Below, in pieces: positions 1 through 8,052 of a stretch of DNA of 64,000 nucleotides. Numbering within the stretch: position 1 is the stretch's first letter; each line of letters starts with the position of its first letter. Under the pieces are notes generated by a model that was not told the origin of the DNA, made no database searches, and saw nothing but the letters and a program-made list of their open reading frames with translations. Source of the DNA: Lachnoanaerobaculum saburreum DSM 3986 (lineage in GTDB: Bacteria > Bacillota > Clostridia > Lachnospirales > Lachnospiraceae); the NCBI RefSeq assembly GCF_000185385.1, contig NZ_GL622296.1:2355227-2419226 (forward strand), given 5' to 3'. A program made the position numbers and the translations under genes.

Positions 1-295
1 ATATAATCTGATATTTCTTTTAATGCTAAAAGCTTTTTTCTATACTTACATACAAAAAATAATATGATACTGTAATAAATATTTGTGTCTATTCTTTGAT
101 TTCCATACTCCCATAACACCGGTTATTGTATCACAAATATCTATTTTTTGCTACCTTAACCCAACGTCTAAAGCCGGTGGGTTAAGGTAGCATTATTTCA
201 ATATAGAGCCTCTCTTAAAATTCATTAAAACATTTTATTGTAATTTAAAAAACGATAATGACAAGCACCTATCACAAGTCACTACCGCTCAATAT
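1..295. other. AT-rich intergenic left edge
   Basis: No open frame with a ribosome site is visible here. The stretch holds a long inverted repeat (150-191, listed separately). Near 238-250 there is a run that reads as a T-tract on the minus strand, just past the tRNA gene, which could help end tRNA transcription. Nothing else is recognisable. Confidence 0.6.
150..191. repeat. 14-bp perfect inverted repeat (hairpin)
   Basis: Arms GCTACCTTAACCCA (150-163) and TGGGTTAAGGTAGC (178-191) are exact reverse complements around a 14-nt loop. The hairpin looks like a terminator stem, but the six T's lie before it on the plus strand and only a weak ATTATTT follows, so neither strand gives a textbook intrinsic terminator. 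It may end a gene lying left of the window. Confidence 0.6.
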
Positions 296-366
296 GTTCC
301 CTGCGGGAATCGAACCCACAATTACAGCTTAGGAGGCTATCGTTATATCCATTTAACTAAGAGAAC
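296..366 (-). tRNA. tRNA-Arg(CCT)
   Basis: On the minus strand a full cloverleaf folds: acceptor GTTCTCT/AGGGAAC, D stem GTTA/TAAC, anticodon stem ATAGC/GCTGT with loop CTCCTAA (anticodon CCT, reading AGG), and T stem GTGGG/CCCGC with loop TTCGATT. The variable loop is short (4 nt). No CCA is encoded, so it must be added after transcription. It stands alone, not in a tRNA cluster. Confidence 0.93.
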
Positions 367-489
367 CTGTATTAAATTTTACAACAAGAGGAGTATACAA
401 TAAATGTCCTATTCTTTCAAGTTATTTTTCTGTGCTTTAAAATATTCAAATATGGGCATTACAAAAATATTTTTACAATATTTTATTCT

Positions 490-531
490 GTATTATATGT
501 TACAGATTCTAAGACTTGATAAGCGTATACT
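490..531 (+). promoter_or_regulatory. HcpR-like box and -10 of ric
   Basis: The box GTATTATATGTTAC (490-503) is followed by AG and, after 22 nt in all, by the -10-like hexamer TATACT (526-531). The same layout occurs upstream of hcp (44406-44365) and of the regulator operon (48092-48051). The box centre lies near -41.5 relative to a start about 7 nt past the -10, typical for class II activation by Crp/Fnr proteins. The assignment to the regulator at 44423-45094 is inference. Confidence 0.6.
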
Positions 532-639
532 TTATTTACAGATAAAGATGAAGCATTGATGTAACTTCTTCTTTATCTATAAAGAAAACTGACAATAAGT
601 CTGTTTATAATAAGTTTATATACTTTAAGGAGGTATACT

Positions 640-1335
640 ATGATTACAGCTAAAATGTCACTCGCAGATATTGTTAAACAATATCCTCAAACAATTCCTT
701 ATCTTAACAACTTACACCTTGACTACTGCTGTGGTGGACATCTGCCGCTTGATGAGTCATTCACAGATGGAAGTATTGACATTCCGTCACTTATAAATGA
801 CCTTAATGATATAGCTTCACAGCCTATGCCGCAAAATAAAGAGGGTGTGGAATCTATAGAAGATTTTGAAAAATTAAGCGTGAATGAGATGCTTGATAAT
901 CTTGAGGCAACTCACCATGTTACGGAACGTGAGATGATGGATCAGATTGAAAAGCTTCTGAACAAGATTTTGATAGTACATTATCCTCATCATGGCGCAG
1001 AACTTGCAAAGATTCACAATTTATTTGCAAGAATGAAGGCAGACCTTGAAGAGCATTTTGCAAAGGAAGAAAGGCTTGTATTCCCGCTGATGCGTTCAAA
1101 TCATCATCCTGACAAAGAAACTCTTGCAATGGTAAATGAACTTGAAGGTGAACATGTAGATGTCGGTGATATGCTTAAGGAAATGCAGCAACTTACAAAT
1201 AACTTTACTGTACCTGCTGATGCTTGTGTAACATATACCAATACATTTAAGCTTATGAAGGATTTTACTGAAGATGTTTTTGTTCATGTTTTTAAAGAAA
1301 ACAGTATCACATTCCCTGAATATGCAGAGCAATAA
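640..1335 (+). CDS. ric: Iron-sulfur cluster repair di-iron protein (Ric/YtfE/ScdA)
   Basis: This 231-residue cytoplasmic protein belongs to the family that restores iron-sulfur centres damaged by nitric oxide or oxidants. An N-terminal ScdA_N (DUF542) module (about 1-45) carries the hallmark pair Cys30-Cys31 followed by GGH. A hemerythrin-like four-helix domain follows (about 85-225). Its likely di-iron ligands are His92 or His93, His139, Glu143, His172, His216 and Glu220, spaced as in E. coli YtfE. The start is set by AAGGAGG (627-633), six bases before the ATG. It is a single gene closed by a strong terminator. The promoter shares a box with hcp and with the Crp/Fnr operon near 44-48 kb, which fits a common nitrosative-stress regulon. 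Confidence 0.93.
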   Translation: MITAKMSLADIVKQYPQTIPYLNNLHLDYCCGGHLPLDESFTDGSIDIPSLINDLNDIASQPMPQNKEGVESIEDFEKLSVNEMLDNLEATHHVTEREMMDQIEKLLNKILIVHYPHHGAELAKIHNLFARMKADLEEHFAKEERLVFPLMRSNHHPDKETLAMVNELEGEHVDVGDMLKEMQQLTNNFTVPADACVTYTNTFKLMKDFTEDVFVHVFKENSITFPEYAEQ

Positions 1336-1344
1336 TACTTAAAT

Positions 1345-1389
1345 AAGGTCTTAGACTTACAGTTATATCTGTGAGTCTAAGACCTTTTG
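1345..1389. terminator. Bidirectional terminator between ric and symporter gene
   Basis: AAGGTCTTAGACT (1345-1357) pairs exactly with AGTCTAAGACCTT (1374-1386), extended by ACAG/CTGT. TTTT follows on the plus strand and TTATTT on the minus strand. It lies between two convergent genes and can serve both. Confidence 0.85.
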
Positions 1390-1393
1390 TGCT

Positions 1394-2809
1394 TTATATT
1401 TTATTATGTATCCCTCTTTCAAAGAAAGAATCCGTTTCACTTACAACTACTTTATTTAAAGCTATCAAAGCTATAAGATTCGGTATTGCCATCATACCGT
1501 TACAGATATCCGCTATAGTCCATACAGCCTGTACAGTCATATATGGTCCGATAAAGATACAGGCAATATAAATCCATCTGTATACCATAATTGCTTTCGG
1601 TTTATTGCCTATTATATATTCAAGACATTTCTCAGAATAATAATCCCAACCCAATATAGTTGTAAAGGCAAAGAATACAAGGCAAACCATCAGTATAAAT
1701 GCCGCTACCCTTTCAGGGAACGGTAATCCCATCTGAAAAGCCTTTGTGGTAACAGCCACCCCTTCAAATCCCATATCCCATGCACCTGTGATAACAATAG
1801 AAAGTCCTGTCATAGTACATATAATTATAGTGTCTATAAAAGTTCCAAGCATGGAAATAAGTCCCTGTCGAACCTCTTCCTTAGACTGAGCTGCCGCTGC
1901 CGCAATAGGTGCACTGCCAAGTCCCGCCTCATTTGAAAAAATGCCTCTTGCAATTCCCTTTTGCATAGCTACAATCATTGCCCCGAACATACCTCCTCCA
2001 AATGCTCTAAGTCCGAAGGCACCCTCTACAATCTGTGCAAGTGCATCAGGTATCTTTGTATAATTTATCACAAGTATAATAAGGACTACCATTACATAGA
2101 CTATTGCCATAAAAGGAACTACAACCTGTGCTACATTTGATATTCTCTTTAGTCCGCCAATCAAAACAAGTGCTACAAATATAGTAAGTATAATACCTGA
2201 GATAACTATAGTAACGGAATAATCTCTTCCGAACAGATTAACATAATGCACATTCTCAGAATCAAAGAAATTTCCTACAGCACTTGTAATACCGTTTATC
2301 TGTGTAAAAGTACCTATACCGAAAAGTCCGACCATTATGCCGAACACTGCAAACATCTTTGCAAGCCATCTGAATTGCTTTCCCATTCCGTTCTCAATAT
2401 AATAAAAAGGTCCGCCTATAATATGTCCGTCTTTTTCTACCACTCTGTATTTTACTGCAAGCAGACATTCCGCATACTTTGTTGCCGTTCCTACAATAGC
2501 CGCCATCCACATCCAAAATAATGCCCCGGGACCTCCTGAAACTATTGCTGTTGCTACACCTACTATATTTCCGGTTCCTATTGTAGCGGAAAGTGCGGTA
2601 CAAAGTGCTGCAAAGCTTGATACTTCACCGCTTCCGTCTTCCTCATCAGATGAAAACATATATCTGATTGCAAGCGGAAACCTTCTTATTTGCAGGCCCT
2701 TCAGCCTGAAGGTCAAAAACAGACCTGTTGCCAAAATCAAAATAATTAACGGCAATCCCCAAATAAAATCATCAATAATACTCAAAAAGTTTGTTACCCT
2801 ATCCAACAT
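1394..2809 (-). CDS. Alanine/glycine:cation symporter (AGCS family)
   Basis: This 471-residue integral membrane protein has about ten or more hydrophobic segments. It matches the sodium:alanine symporter family (AlsT/AgcS/DagA), which takes up alanine or glycine with Na+ or H+. Family landmarks are the N-terminal GNIVGVATAI region with GPGALFWMW (about residues 80-105), KYAECLLAVKYR, and the segment FSNEAGLGSAPIAAAAA (about 290-306). Length is normal for the family. The start is supported by AAGGAGAG upstream. It is monocistronic and convergent with ric, sharing its terminator. Amino-acid specificity cannot be read from the sequence. Confidence 0.93.
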   Translation of the reverse strand: MLDRVTNFLSIIDDFIWGLPLIILILATGLFLTFRLKGLQIRRFPLAIRYMFSSDEEDGSGEVSSFAALCTALSATIGTGNIVGVATAIVSGGPGALFWMWMAAIVGTATKYAECLLAVKYRVVEKDGHIIGGPFYYIENGMGKQFRWLAKMFAVFGIMVGLFGIGTFTQINGITSAVGNFFDSENVHYVNLFGRDYSVTIVISGIILTIFVALVLIGGLKRISNVAQVVVPFMAIVYVMVVLIILVINYTKIPDALAQIVEGAFGLRAFGGGMFGAMIVAMQKGIARGIFSNEAGLGSAPIAAAAAQSKEEVRQGLISMLGTFIDTIIICTMTGLSIVITGAWDMGFEGVAVTTKAFQMGLPFPERVAAFILMVCLVFFAFTTILGWDYYSEKCLEYIIGNKPKAIMVYRWIYIACIFIGPYMTVQAVWTIADICNGMMAIPNLIALIALNKVVVSETDSFFERGIHNKI

Positions 2810-2909
2810 ATACTCTCTCCTTATGCTTTAGTATGTTACCACAATATAGTTTTATATGTCACCTACTTTTTACATTACTTGAAATAAATATTAATTTTTT
2901 CTTTTTTTA

Positions 2910-2937
2910 TTGACTAAAGCACTTTTAACATTATAAA
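2910..2937 (+). promoter_or_regulatory. Sigma-A-type promoter of L,D-transpeptidase gene
   Basis: TTGACT (2910-2915) and TATAAA (2932-2937) are separated by 16 bp, about 55 bp before the start codon of the downstream exported protein. This is a near-consensus housekeeping promoter. Confidence 0.6.
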
Positions 2938-2991
2938 ATCCGGTATATAAATTATATTTGAGATTAAATCTCTAAGAAAGAATGGGGAAAA

Positions 2992-3687
2992 ATGAAAATC
3001 ATCAAAAAATTATGTGCAACATTTGTTGTAATGTCAACACTTCTTGCAAGCACCGGTGTAAATGCATATGCCGCCCTGCCTGTAGAAAAGCTTTCCATAT
3101 CAAAAACTGCAAACCATATTATATTGATTGTAGGTCATAAGAATAACAAGAACAGGGTAACTGTAAATGACTACACAAAATCAAGTGACGGTACATGGAT
3201 TAAAAACTGGTATGTAAACGGCATTGCCGGTACCAACGGCATCTCTACCGAAAAGAGAGAGGGTGACAAAAAGACTCCTGAAGGTGTATTCAATGCTATG
3301 TTTTCCTTCGGACTTAAGGATAATCCCGGAAGTCTTATAGAGTATAGAAAGATTACAGACGGAGACTACTGGGTGGATGACTCAAACAGTGCCTACTATA
3401 ATACTTGGGTAAATACCTCTAAGGTAAACAAAGACTGGGCTTCAGCAGAGGATCTTAAAACGGCTTATCCTTTTTACAACTATGCTTTAGCACTGAACTA
3501 TAATACCGAGGCTGTTCCAGGCAAAGGTTCAGCTATCTTTATCCACTGCACAAAGACTGATAATGACACTTCATCAGCAGGCTGTGTAAGAATCCCTGAG
3601 GAATATATGAAAAAACTTGTAACCGGTATAGATTCCGACACAAAGATAGTAATAATACAAAATGCAGATAAGCTTTCAAGCTATTAA
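2992..3687 (+). CDS. Secreted L,D-transpeptidase (YkuD family)
   Basis: The 231-residue precursor has a clear Sec signal peptide (KK, hydrophobic core, likely cleavage after AYA near residue 27). The rest is a YkuD catalytic domain. The signature is His185 in IHCTKTD followed by SSAGCVRIP with the catalytic Cys198; most relatives have SHGC, so SSAGC is a mild variant. Such enzymes cross-link peptidoglycan (3-3 links) or attach proteins outside the membrane. No peptidoglycan-binding domain is present, so it is the short stand-alone type. A near-consensus promoter and a strong terminator make it a single-gene unit. Confidence 0.87.
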   Translation: MKIIKKLCATFVVMSTLLASTGVNAYAALPVEKLSISKTANHIILIVGHKNNKNRVTVNDYTKSSDGTWIKNWYVNGIAGTNGISTEKREGDKKTPEGVFNAMFSFGLKDNPGSLIEYRKITDGDYWVDDSNSAYYNTWVNTSKVNKDWASAEDLKTAYPFYNYALALNYNTEAVPGKGSAIFIHCTKTDNDTSSAGCVRIPEEYMKKLVTGIDSDTKIVIIQNADKLSSY

Positions 3688-3688
3688 T

Positions 3689-3728
3689 AAAACGGGCTGT
3701 TGTACCATAAAGTGCAACAGCCCGTTTT
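3689..3728 (+). terminator. Intrinsic terminator of L,D-transpeptidase gene
   Basis: AAAACGGGCTGTTG (3689-3702) and CAACAGCCCGTTTT (3715-3728) are exact complements ending in a T-run. The symmetry with flanking A and T runs could also stop leftward transcription. Confidence 0.88.
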
Positions 3729-3900
3729 AAATCAAAATATATCAAACTTGTACAGTACTATATAATATATGCCTCAAGAGTAATTGTTAATACATATTCA
3801 ATATAGTTTTAGATGCCATCATTGCTGTCTACTATCTTTATCCCTATATGTTTCCATAATATACTCATGCCAAATGTATTATGGTTTTTCTGAAGTTTGT

Positions 3901-4785
3901 CTAAAATAACTTGCTTAATATAGTTTTCGGTATGCACATCATTACCGTACGCTTCGGATCCACTACCTGGCAAAACTTTAAATCTCCTACTGCACTAAGT
4001 AACATTCCTGCATCATTAAATGATAATTCAAGTTTTTCCTGTACTATGTCATTCATTATTTTTACTGCATAAAACACCGCCTGTTCAATATTTTCATCAG
4101 AATAAATCACACCACAGATATCATCATTTTCAAGCATCGGTGTTTCAATACTTACATCCTTTATTACAGACAGTCTTACTGTAACATCAGCCGAAATTTC
4201 CACTCCGCTGACCATCACTTCACCGTCTCCCATAGCAGCATGTACATCTCCCAGTGAAAAAATCGCACCGTTATGAAATACCGGAAAATAAAGAGTTGTA
4301 CCTTTTGCAATTCTTTTATTGTCCATATTTCCGCCATGATTTCCCGGTGTGCCGCAGTTAACAGAACCCTCCTTCGGTGCAACACCTATTACTCCAATCA
4401 TAGGATTTACATCAAATACTGTTTTTTCATTAAAATATACTTTATTATCTTCCACCTTCAAACGCTTTATCGACTCTTCTTTTACTAAAGAGCCAAGTAC
4501 ACCGTTATCAGGTAATGCACACATTACACCCTGATTTTCAAGCTTGATATCAAGTATTTCAACCTTAAGCACATCACCTGCCACAGCATTTTTTACATAA
4601 ACAGGACCTGTAGCAGGATTGATGCAGTCCCAGTTCAGGTTACCTATTGATGAGCCCTCCTTACTTAGCTGATTATCAAAGCAATCATGTGTACGAAAAA
4701 TCAAAGTTTCACCGTCCTCCACTTCAGCTACACATCTATTTTTTCCGTCAAATGCAAAAACCATATTGTTTTCAATTATTTTCAT
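3901..4785 (-). CDS. Acetamidase/formamidase family protein
   Basis: This 294-residue cytoplasmic protein matches the FmdA/AmdA family, zinc-type amidases that hydrolyse formamide or acetamide to ammonia and the acid. Visible family blocks are NWDCINPATGPVYVKNA (about 50-66), GVIGVAPKEG, TPGNHGGNMDNKRI (about 145-158), and FSLGDVHAAMGDGEV (about 175-190), which holds the conserved GD-H-GDGE core. Length is normal. An in-frame stop lies just upstream, so translation begins at or after this ATG, yet no good ribosome site precedes it; a stronger one precedes a 6-codon frame 7 nt upstream (4792-4812). Substrate is not determined. Confidence 0.85.
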   Translation of the reverse strand: MKIIENNMVFAFDGKNRCVAEVEDGETLIFRTHDCFDNQLSKEGSSIGNLNWDCINPATGPVYVKNAVAGDVLKVEILDIKLENQGVMCALPDNGVLGSLVKEESIKRLKVEDNKVYFNEKTVFDVNPMIGVIGVAPKEGSVNCGTPGNHGGNMDNKRIAKGTTLYFPVFHNGAIFSLGDVHAAMGDGEVMVSGVEISADVTVRLSVIKDVSIETPMLENDDICGVIYSDENIEQAVFYAVKIMNDIVQEKLELSFNDAGMLLSAVGDLKFCQVVDPKRTVMMCIPKTILSKLF

Positions 4786-4791
4786 ATCAAA

Positions 4792-4812
4792 CTATATATT
4801 TGGGCAAATCAT
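4792..4812 (-). other. Possible 6-codon upstream ORF before the amidase gene
   Basis: GAGGAGGG (about 4826-4833, minus strand) is followed after about 12 nt by ATG ATT TGC CCA AAT ATA TAG, whose stop lies 6 nt before the amidase ATG. As the amidase has no ribosome site of its own, the short frame might couple its translation. The spacing is long for a ribosome site, so this may be chance. Confidence 0.25.
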
Positions 4813-4928
4813 TTACCCAATATCTCCCTCCTCTTCTTCACATCTACAATCTTAGTAATATAAATTATGGGTTCCCATATATCTAATATTTTCATATCAT
4901 ATACATCCATATTAAATATATCCAGGCA

Positions 4929-6041
4929 TTATATATTACTATATTTTAACATATCTATAATTCTATCTTTATTATCCCTTGTAAATACGGTCAGTTCATA
5001 ATATCTGATACGTGTATTCACAAGTATAGGAGCAACAAAGCCGTTCTTTGCCAATACTGAAAGCCTATTTATTACCGTCTTATTTGTTACACCTATTTCT
5101 TTGCTTATTTCTATGGGCGTAAACTCTAAGTTTGATTTCTTAATCAGCAACATTAACAGTTCTTTTTCTTTTACTTTCAGATATGAAAGACTACTTTCCA
5201 ATTCTTCATTATTTGAACTCAATGATAATTCTTTTACCTTACCGGAATACAACTTAACCATTCTCAGAAAATAGCATAACCAAATTTCCGAGTGTGGTGG
5301 ATTATCTCTTCCCAAATAATACAGTGCAGGTAATCCCATTTGTATTGATTCATAATATTCATTAACATCATATGCAAAATATTCTTCTAAAGATCCTATG
5401 CCGTTAAACCCATATCCATTTATGTCTAATATATATCCTGACATCAATCTTGCAGTTCTACCGTTACCGTCTTCAAACGGATGAATTGTAACAAGCTGAT
5501 AATGAACTACTGCCGCTACAATAAGCGGATGATCATCAGTTGTATTAACATATTCAACTAATTCATCTAACAGCATGGGGATATCTGTGTATTCAGGCGG
5601 TATATAGTCCGGATTACCTGTTTGTGTATCATAGACTGCAAACAAAACTCCCGGCGGCATTGGTCCTCTAAGCCCAATCTTTTCTTTTGACGCTCCCTTT
5701 TCGACCAGTTTTTGAACATCCAAAATCAATTTTTTACTGAATTTGGTTTTCTTTTTTCGCTCCTTCTCAAGATAATTTAAAGCCAAAAAATAATTACGTA
5801 CCTCTTGCTCCGGTCTTAAAAAATGTCGTCTTTCATCTAAATCAATCACTTCATCTACCTGCTCTTCAGATAAAGGATTACCCTCTATTTTATTAGAGGC
5901 GTATGAACTCTTTTTCTTTGAATTTTTCCTGAGTTTACTTGCGACTGAGCCGGGTATCTTTACATCATGAATCTGATATCTGTTTTTATCTATCTCTGTT
6001 ATATATTTTAATATTTCATTTGAAAGCATTACCTTAATCAT
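4929..6041 (-). CDS. Fic-domain protein with N-terminal inhibitory helix and C-terminal HTH
   Basis: Fic enzymes transfer AMP or other nucleotide parts onto target proteins. The motif HPFEDGNGRTAR is complete, with the catalytic His, the acidic residue and the anion-binding loop. Near the N-terminus SYASNKIEGNPLS matches the inhibitory (S/T)xxxE(G/N) motif, so activity is probably self-restrained. Residues after about 290 look like a winged helix (PIEISKEIGVTNKTVINRLSVLAKNGFV), suggesting DNA binding and autoregulation. The chosen start (370 residues) uses GGAGGAAG; a longer frame to 6092 exists without support. The promoter holds four phased CACTA repeats (6090-6126). It is a single gene. 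Target protein is unknown. Confidence 0.88.
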   Translation of the reverse strand: MIKVMLSNEILKYITEIDKNRYQIHDVKIPGSVASKLRKNSKKKSSYASNKIEGNPLSEEQVDEVIDLDERRHFLRPEQEVRNYFLALNYLEKERKKKTKFSKKLILDVQKLVEKGASKEKIGLRGPMPPGVLFAVYDTQTGNPDYIPPEYTDIPMLLDELVEYVNTTDDHPLIVAAVVHYQLVTIHPFEDGNGRTARLMSGYILDINGYGFNGIGSLEEYFAYDVNEYYESIQMGLPALYYLGRDNPPHSEIWLCYFLRMVKLYSGKVKELSLSSNNEELESSLSYLKVKEKELLMLLIKKSNLEFTPIEISKEIGVTNKTVINRLSVLAKNGFVAPILVNTRIRYYELTVFTRDNKDRIIDMLKYSNI

Positions 6042-6089
6042 TAAACACTTCCTCCATGATTTATTATAATATTTATACAGCTTTTTTTC

Positions 6090-6126
6090 CACTAAATTTA
6101 CACTATTTTTTCACTATTTTACACTA
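6090..6126 (-). promoter_or_regulatory. Four phased direct repeats upstream of fic
   Basis: Plus-strand CACTA occurs at 6090, 6101, 6112 and 6122, spaced 11, 11 and 10 bp, each followed by an A/T run. On the coding strand this reads as repeated ATAGTG. AT-rich -10-like sequence lies between the repeats and the fic start at 6041. One-turn spacing of identical half-sites is typical of an operator bound side by side, plausibly by the HTH part of the Fic protein itself. Confidence 0.55.
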
Positions 6127-6228
6127 TAGCGTTGCATTCTTCTCAATAAACCGCTCTTCCTGTCATTCACCTAATACATCTTTAACTCTTGACATACTGT
6201 TATCCCTACTCACATTATCTCTTACTGA

Positions 6229-7656
6229 TTATACTCGTGACAAAAGTGCTACCGCTTCACAATTCACTGTATTCGGGAACATATCCACTCCGACGCACTT
6301 TTCCATTTTATATCCTGCCGCTTCCATTATCTTAAGGTCACGCACAAATGATGTAGGTTTACAGGAAATATATACGATTTTATCTGCTCCAAAATCAAGA
6401 ATCTTAGGCAATGCCTTCGGGTGTATGCCGTCTCTTGGAGGGTCAAGTACAATGATGTCCGGATTAAAGCCAAGAGTATCCACAACCTTCAACACATCAC
6501 CTGCTATAAATTCACAGTTGTTAAGACCGTTTTTCTTTGCATTCTCTATAGCAGCTTCTACAGCCTCCTCTACTATCTCCACACCGTAGACTTTTTCAGA
6601 CTTCGGTGCCAAAAGCTGTGCAATGGTTCCTGTGCCTGAATACAGGTCAAATACCGACTTACCTTCCGTATCTCCAAGATACTTTCCTGCAACAGTGTAT
6701 AACACTTCCGCCCCCTTGGAATTGGTCTGGAAGAATGAGAACGGAGTTATTTTAAAATCAAGTCTGTTTAACCTCTCTGTAATATAATCATTACCGTATA
6801 GCAAAGTAGTGCCTTGATTTAGCACGGCATCTGCATATGAGTCATTCTTTGTATGCAAAATACCTCCGATACTGCCGTTTAAAATCCCCTTGTTGCACTC
6901 AACCTTTATATAATCCGCCCACTCTCTTATCAGTGCAATCTCAGCATCTCCAAGTATAGAAGCCTCTCTAAGCACATTGGGATCCTCAACAAAACCGAAA
7001 CTGCTTGTAGTCACAAGTAAAACAAGTATTTCACCTGTATACTCACTTCTTCTCACAAGCAAATGTCTTAAAAAACCCGTATGAGTATTTTTGTGAAAGT
7101 AAGCTATATTTCTTTCCTTAAAAAAATTCAATGTCAACTCAAGCAACTTTGTAAAATCGCTGTCCACTATCTTACATCCGAAAACATTTACTATATCATA
7201 GTGACTGCCTTTCTTGTGCATACCAAGTGCAAGTTCACCGTCTTTTTTCTCGTCACCGAATGAAAACTCCATTTTATTTCTATATGCCTGATACTTTGGT
7301 GAAGGGATTATTCCCTCCCACAAAAAGTCATTATCTGTAGCACTTTTCATAAGCTCCTTAATTTGAGTATCCTTTAACTTAAGTTGATTTTCATAGCTTA
7401 TTGTCTGATAGGTACAACCGCCACAGGTTTCATAATGCATACAAGGATTTTTATTGTCTTCAAGCCAAGACTTCTCCACCACATTTAAAACTCTGCCCTC
7501 TATCTTCCCTTTTCTTTTTTTTGTTATGGCAAACTCTACGGTCTGACCGAGGATACCCTTTTTTATAAGTACTTTTTCGCCTTCACAGTCTGCATATGCA
7601 CTGTCCGGAAAATGACTTTCTACAATTTTCCCTTGACAAATATCACCTTTTTTCAT
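6229..7656 (-). CDS. rlmD: 23S rRNA (uracil-C5)-methyltransferase, RlmD/RumA type
   Basis: This SAM-dependent RNA m5U methyltransferase has about 475 residues. It starts with a TRAM RNA-binding domain (about 1-60), followed by an iron-sulfur binding block CMHYETCGGCTYQ. The Rossmann methyltransferase domain shows FDLYSGTGTIAQLL for SAM binding, VLDPPRDG, and the catalytic Cys in YISCKPTSFVRDL. In Firmicutes such enzymes modify 23S rRNA U747 and/or U1939, so RlmD versus RlmCD specificity is open. The ATG at 7656 is chosen because GAGG sits six bases upstream; the GTG two codons earlier overlaps that ribosome site. Confidence 0.9.
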   Translation of the reverse strand: MKKGDICQGKIVESHFPDSAYADCEGEKVLIKKGILGQTVEFAITKKRKGKIEGRVLNVVEKSWLEDNKNPCMHYETCGGCTYQTISYENQLKLKDTQIKELMKSATDNDFLWEGIIPSPKYQAYRNKMEFSFGDEKKDGELALGMHKKGSHYDIVNVFGCKIVDSDFTKLLELTLNFFKERNIAYFHKNTHTGFLRHLLVRRSEYTGEILVLLVTTSSFGFVEDPNVLREASILGDAEIALIREWADYIKVECNKGILNGSIGGILHTKNDSYADAVLNQGTTLLYGNDYITERLNRLDFKITPFSFFQTNSKGAEVLYTVAGKYLGDTEGKSVFDLYSGTGTIAQLLAPKSEKVYGVEIVEEAVEAAIENAKKNGLNNCEFIAGDVLKVVDTLGFNPDIIVLDPPRDGIHPKALPKILDFGADKIVYISCKPTSFVRDLKIMEAAGYKMEKCVGVDMFPNTVNCEAVALLSRV

Positions 7657-7670
7657 TATCACCTCACAAA

Positions 7671-7696
7671 ATATGGCGACCGGTCGGTCGCCATAT
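7671..7696 (-). terminator. Hairpin after the small acidic membrane protein gene
   Basis: ATATGGCGACC (7671-7681) and GGTCGCCATAT (7686-7696) form an 11-bp stem with a 4-nt loop; TTTTG follows on the minus strand. The U-run is short, so it may be a weak terminator, or a processing element before the methyltransferase gene. Confidence 0.55.
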
Positions 7697-7708
7697 CAAA
7701 CTCAAAAA

Positions 7709-7975
7709 TTATTCTTCTTTTTCGTCATCATCAAAGTCATAGTCAAAATCATCATCGAAGTCCTCTTCGAAATCTTCAAGATAATCAGGTGTGAAGAACT
7801 TATATACTGCAAATGCAATGCCCGCTACAGCAGCAATGGCACCGATAATAGCCAAAACCCATATAATGGTATTTTTCTTCTTCTCATCTTCTTCCTTTTT
7901 AGTCAAAAGACTGTTAAGTCTTGAAGCATTAACTAATTCTTCCATCTTAGAACTCAAATTACTAAATTTATCCAT
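7709..7975 (-). CDS. Small single-pass membrane protein with acidic tail
   Basis: This is an 88-residue protein of unknown function. The first 35 residues form a charged helix, then comes one strong membrane segment (about IIWVLAIIGAIAAVAGIAF). The C-terminal third is extremely acidic, with repeated D and F/Y (DFEEDFDDDFDYDF), ending in DEKEE. The start at the second ATG of the frame (7975) is preferred because AGAGG lies seven bases upstream; the first ATG overlaps the ribosome site. It lies between pcrA and the rRNA methyltransferase on the same strand. No function is assigned. Confidence 0.75.
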   Translation of the reverse strand: MDKFSNLSSKMEELVNASRLNSLLTKKEEDEKKKNTIIWVLAIIGAIAAVAGIAFAVYKFFTPDYLEDFEEDFDDDFDYDFDDDEKEE

Positions 7976-8052
7976 AACCATACCTCTCTTTAAAGATATA
8001 TTTTCATATCAAGTCAGGCATAAATGCTTAACTACTCAATTAAGAAATTTTA

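Noticed and set aside
1-295. Riboswitch or T-box upstream of ric
   Set aside because: No conserved T-box or riboswitch core was recognised; the tRNA-Arg and an HcpR-like promoter lie between this stretch and ric.
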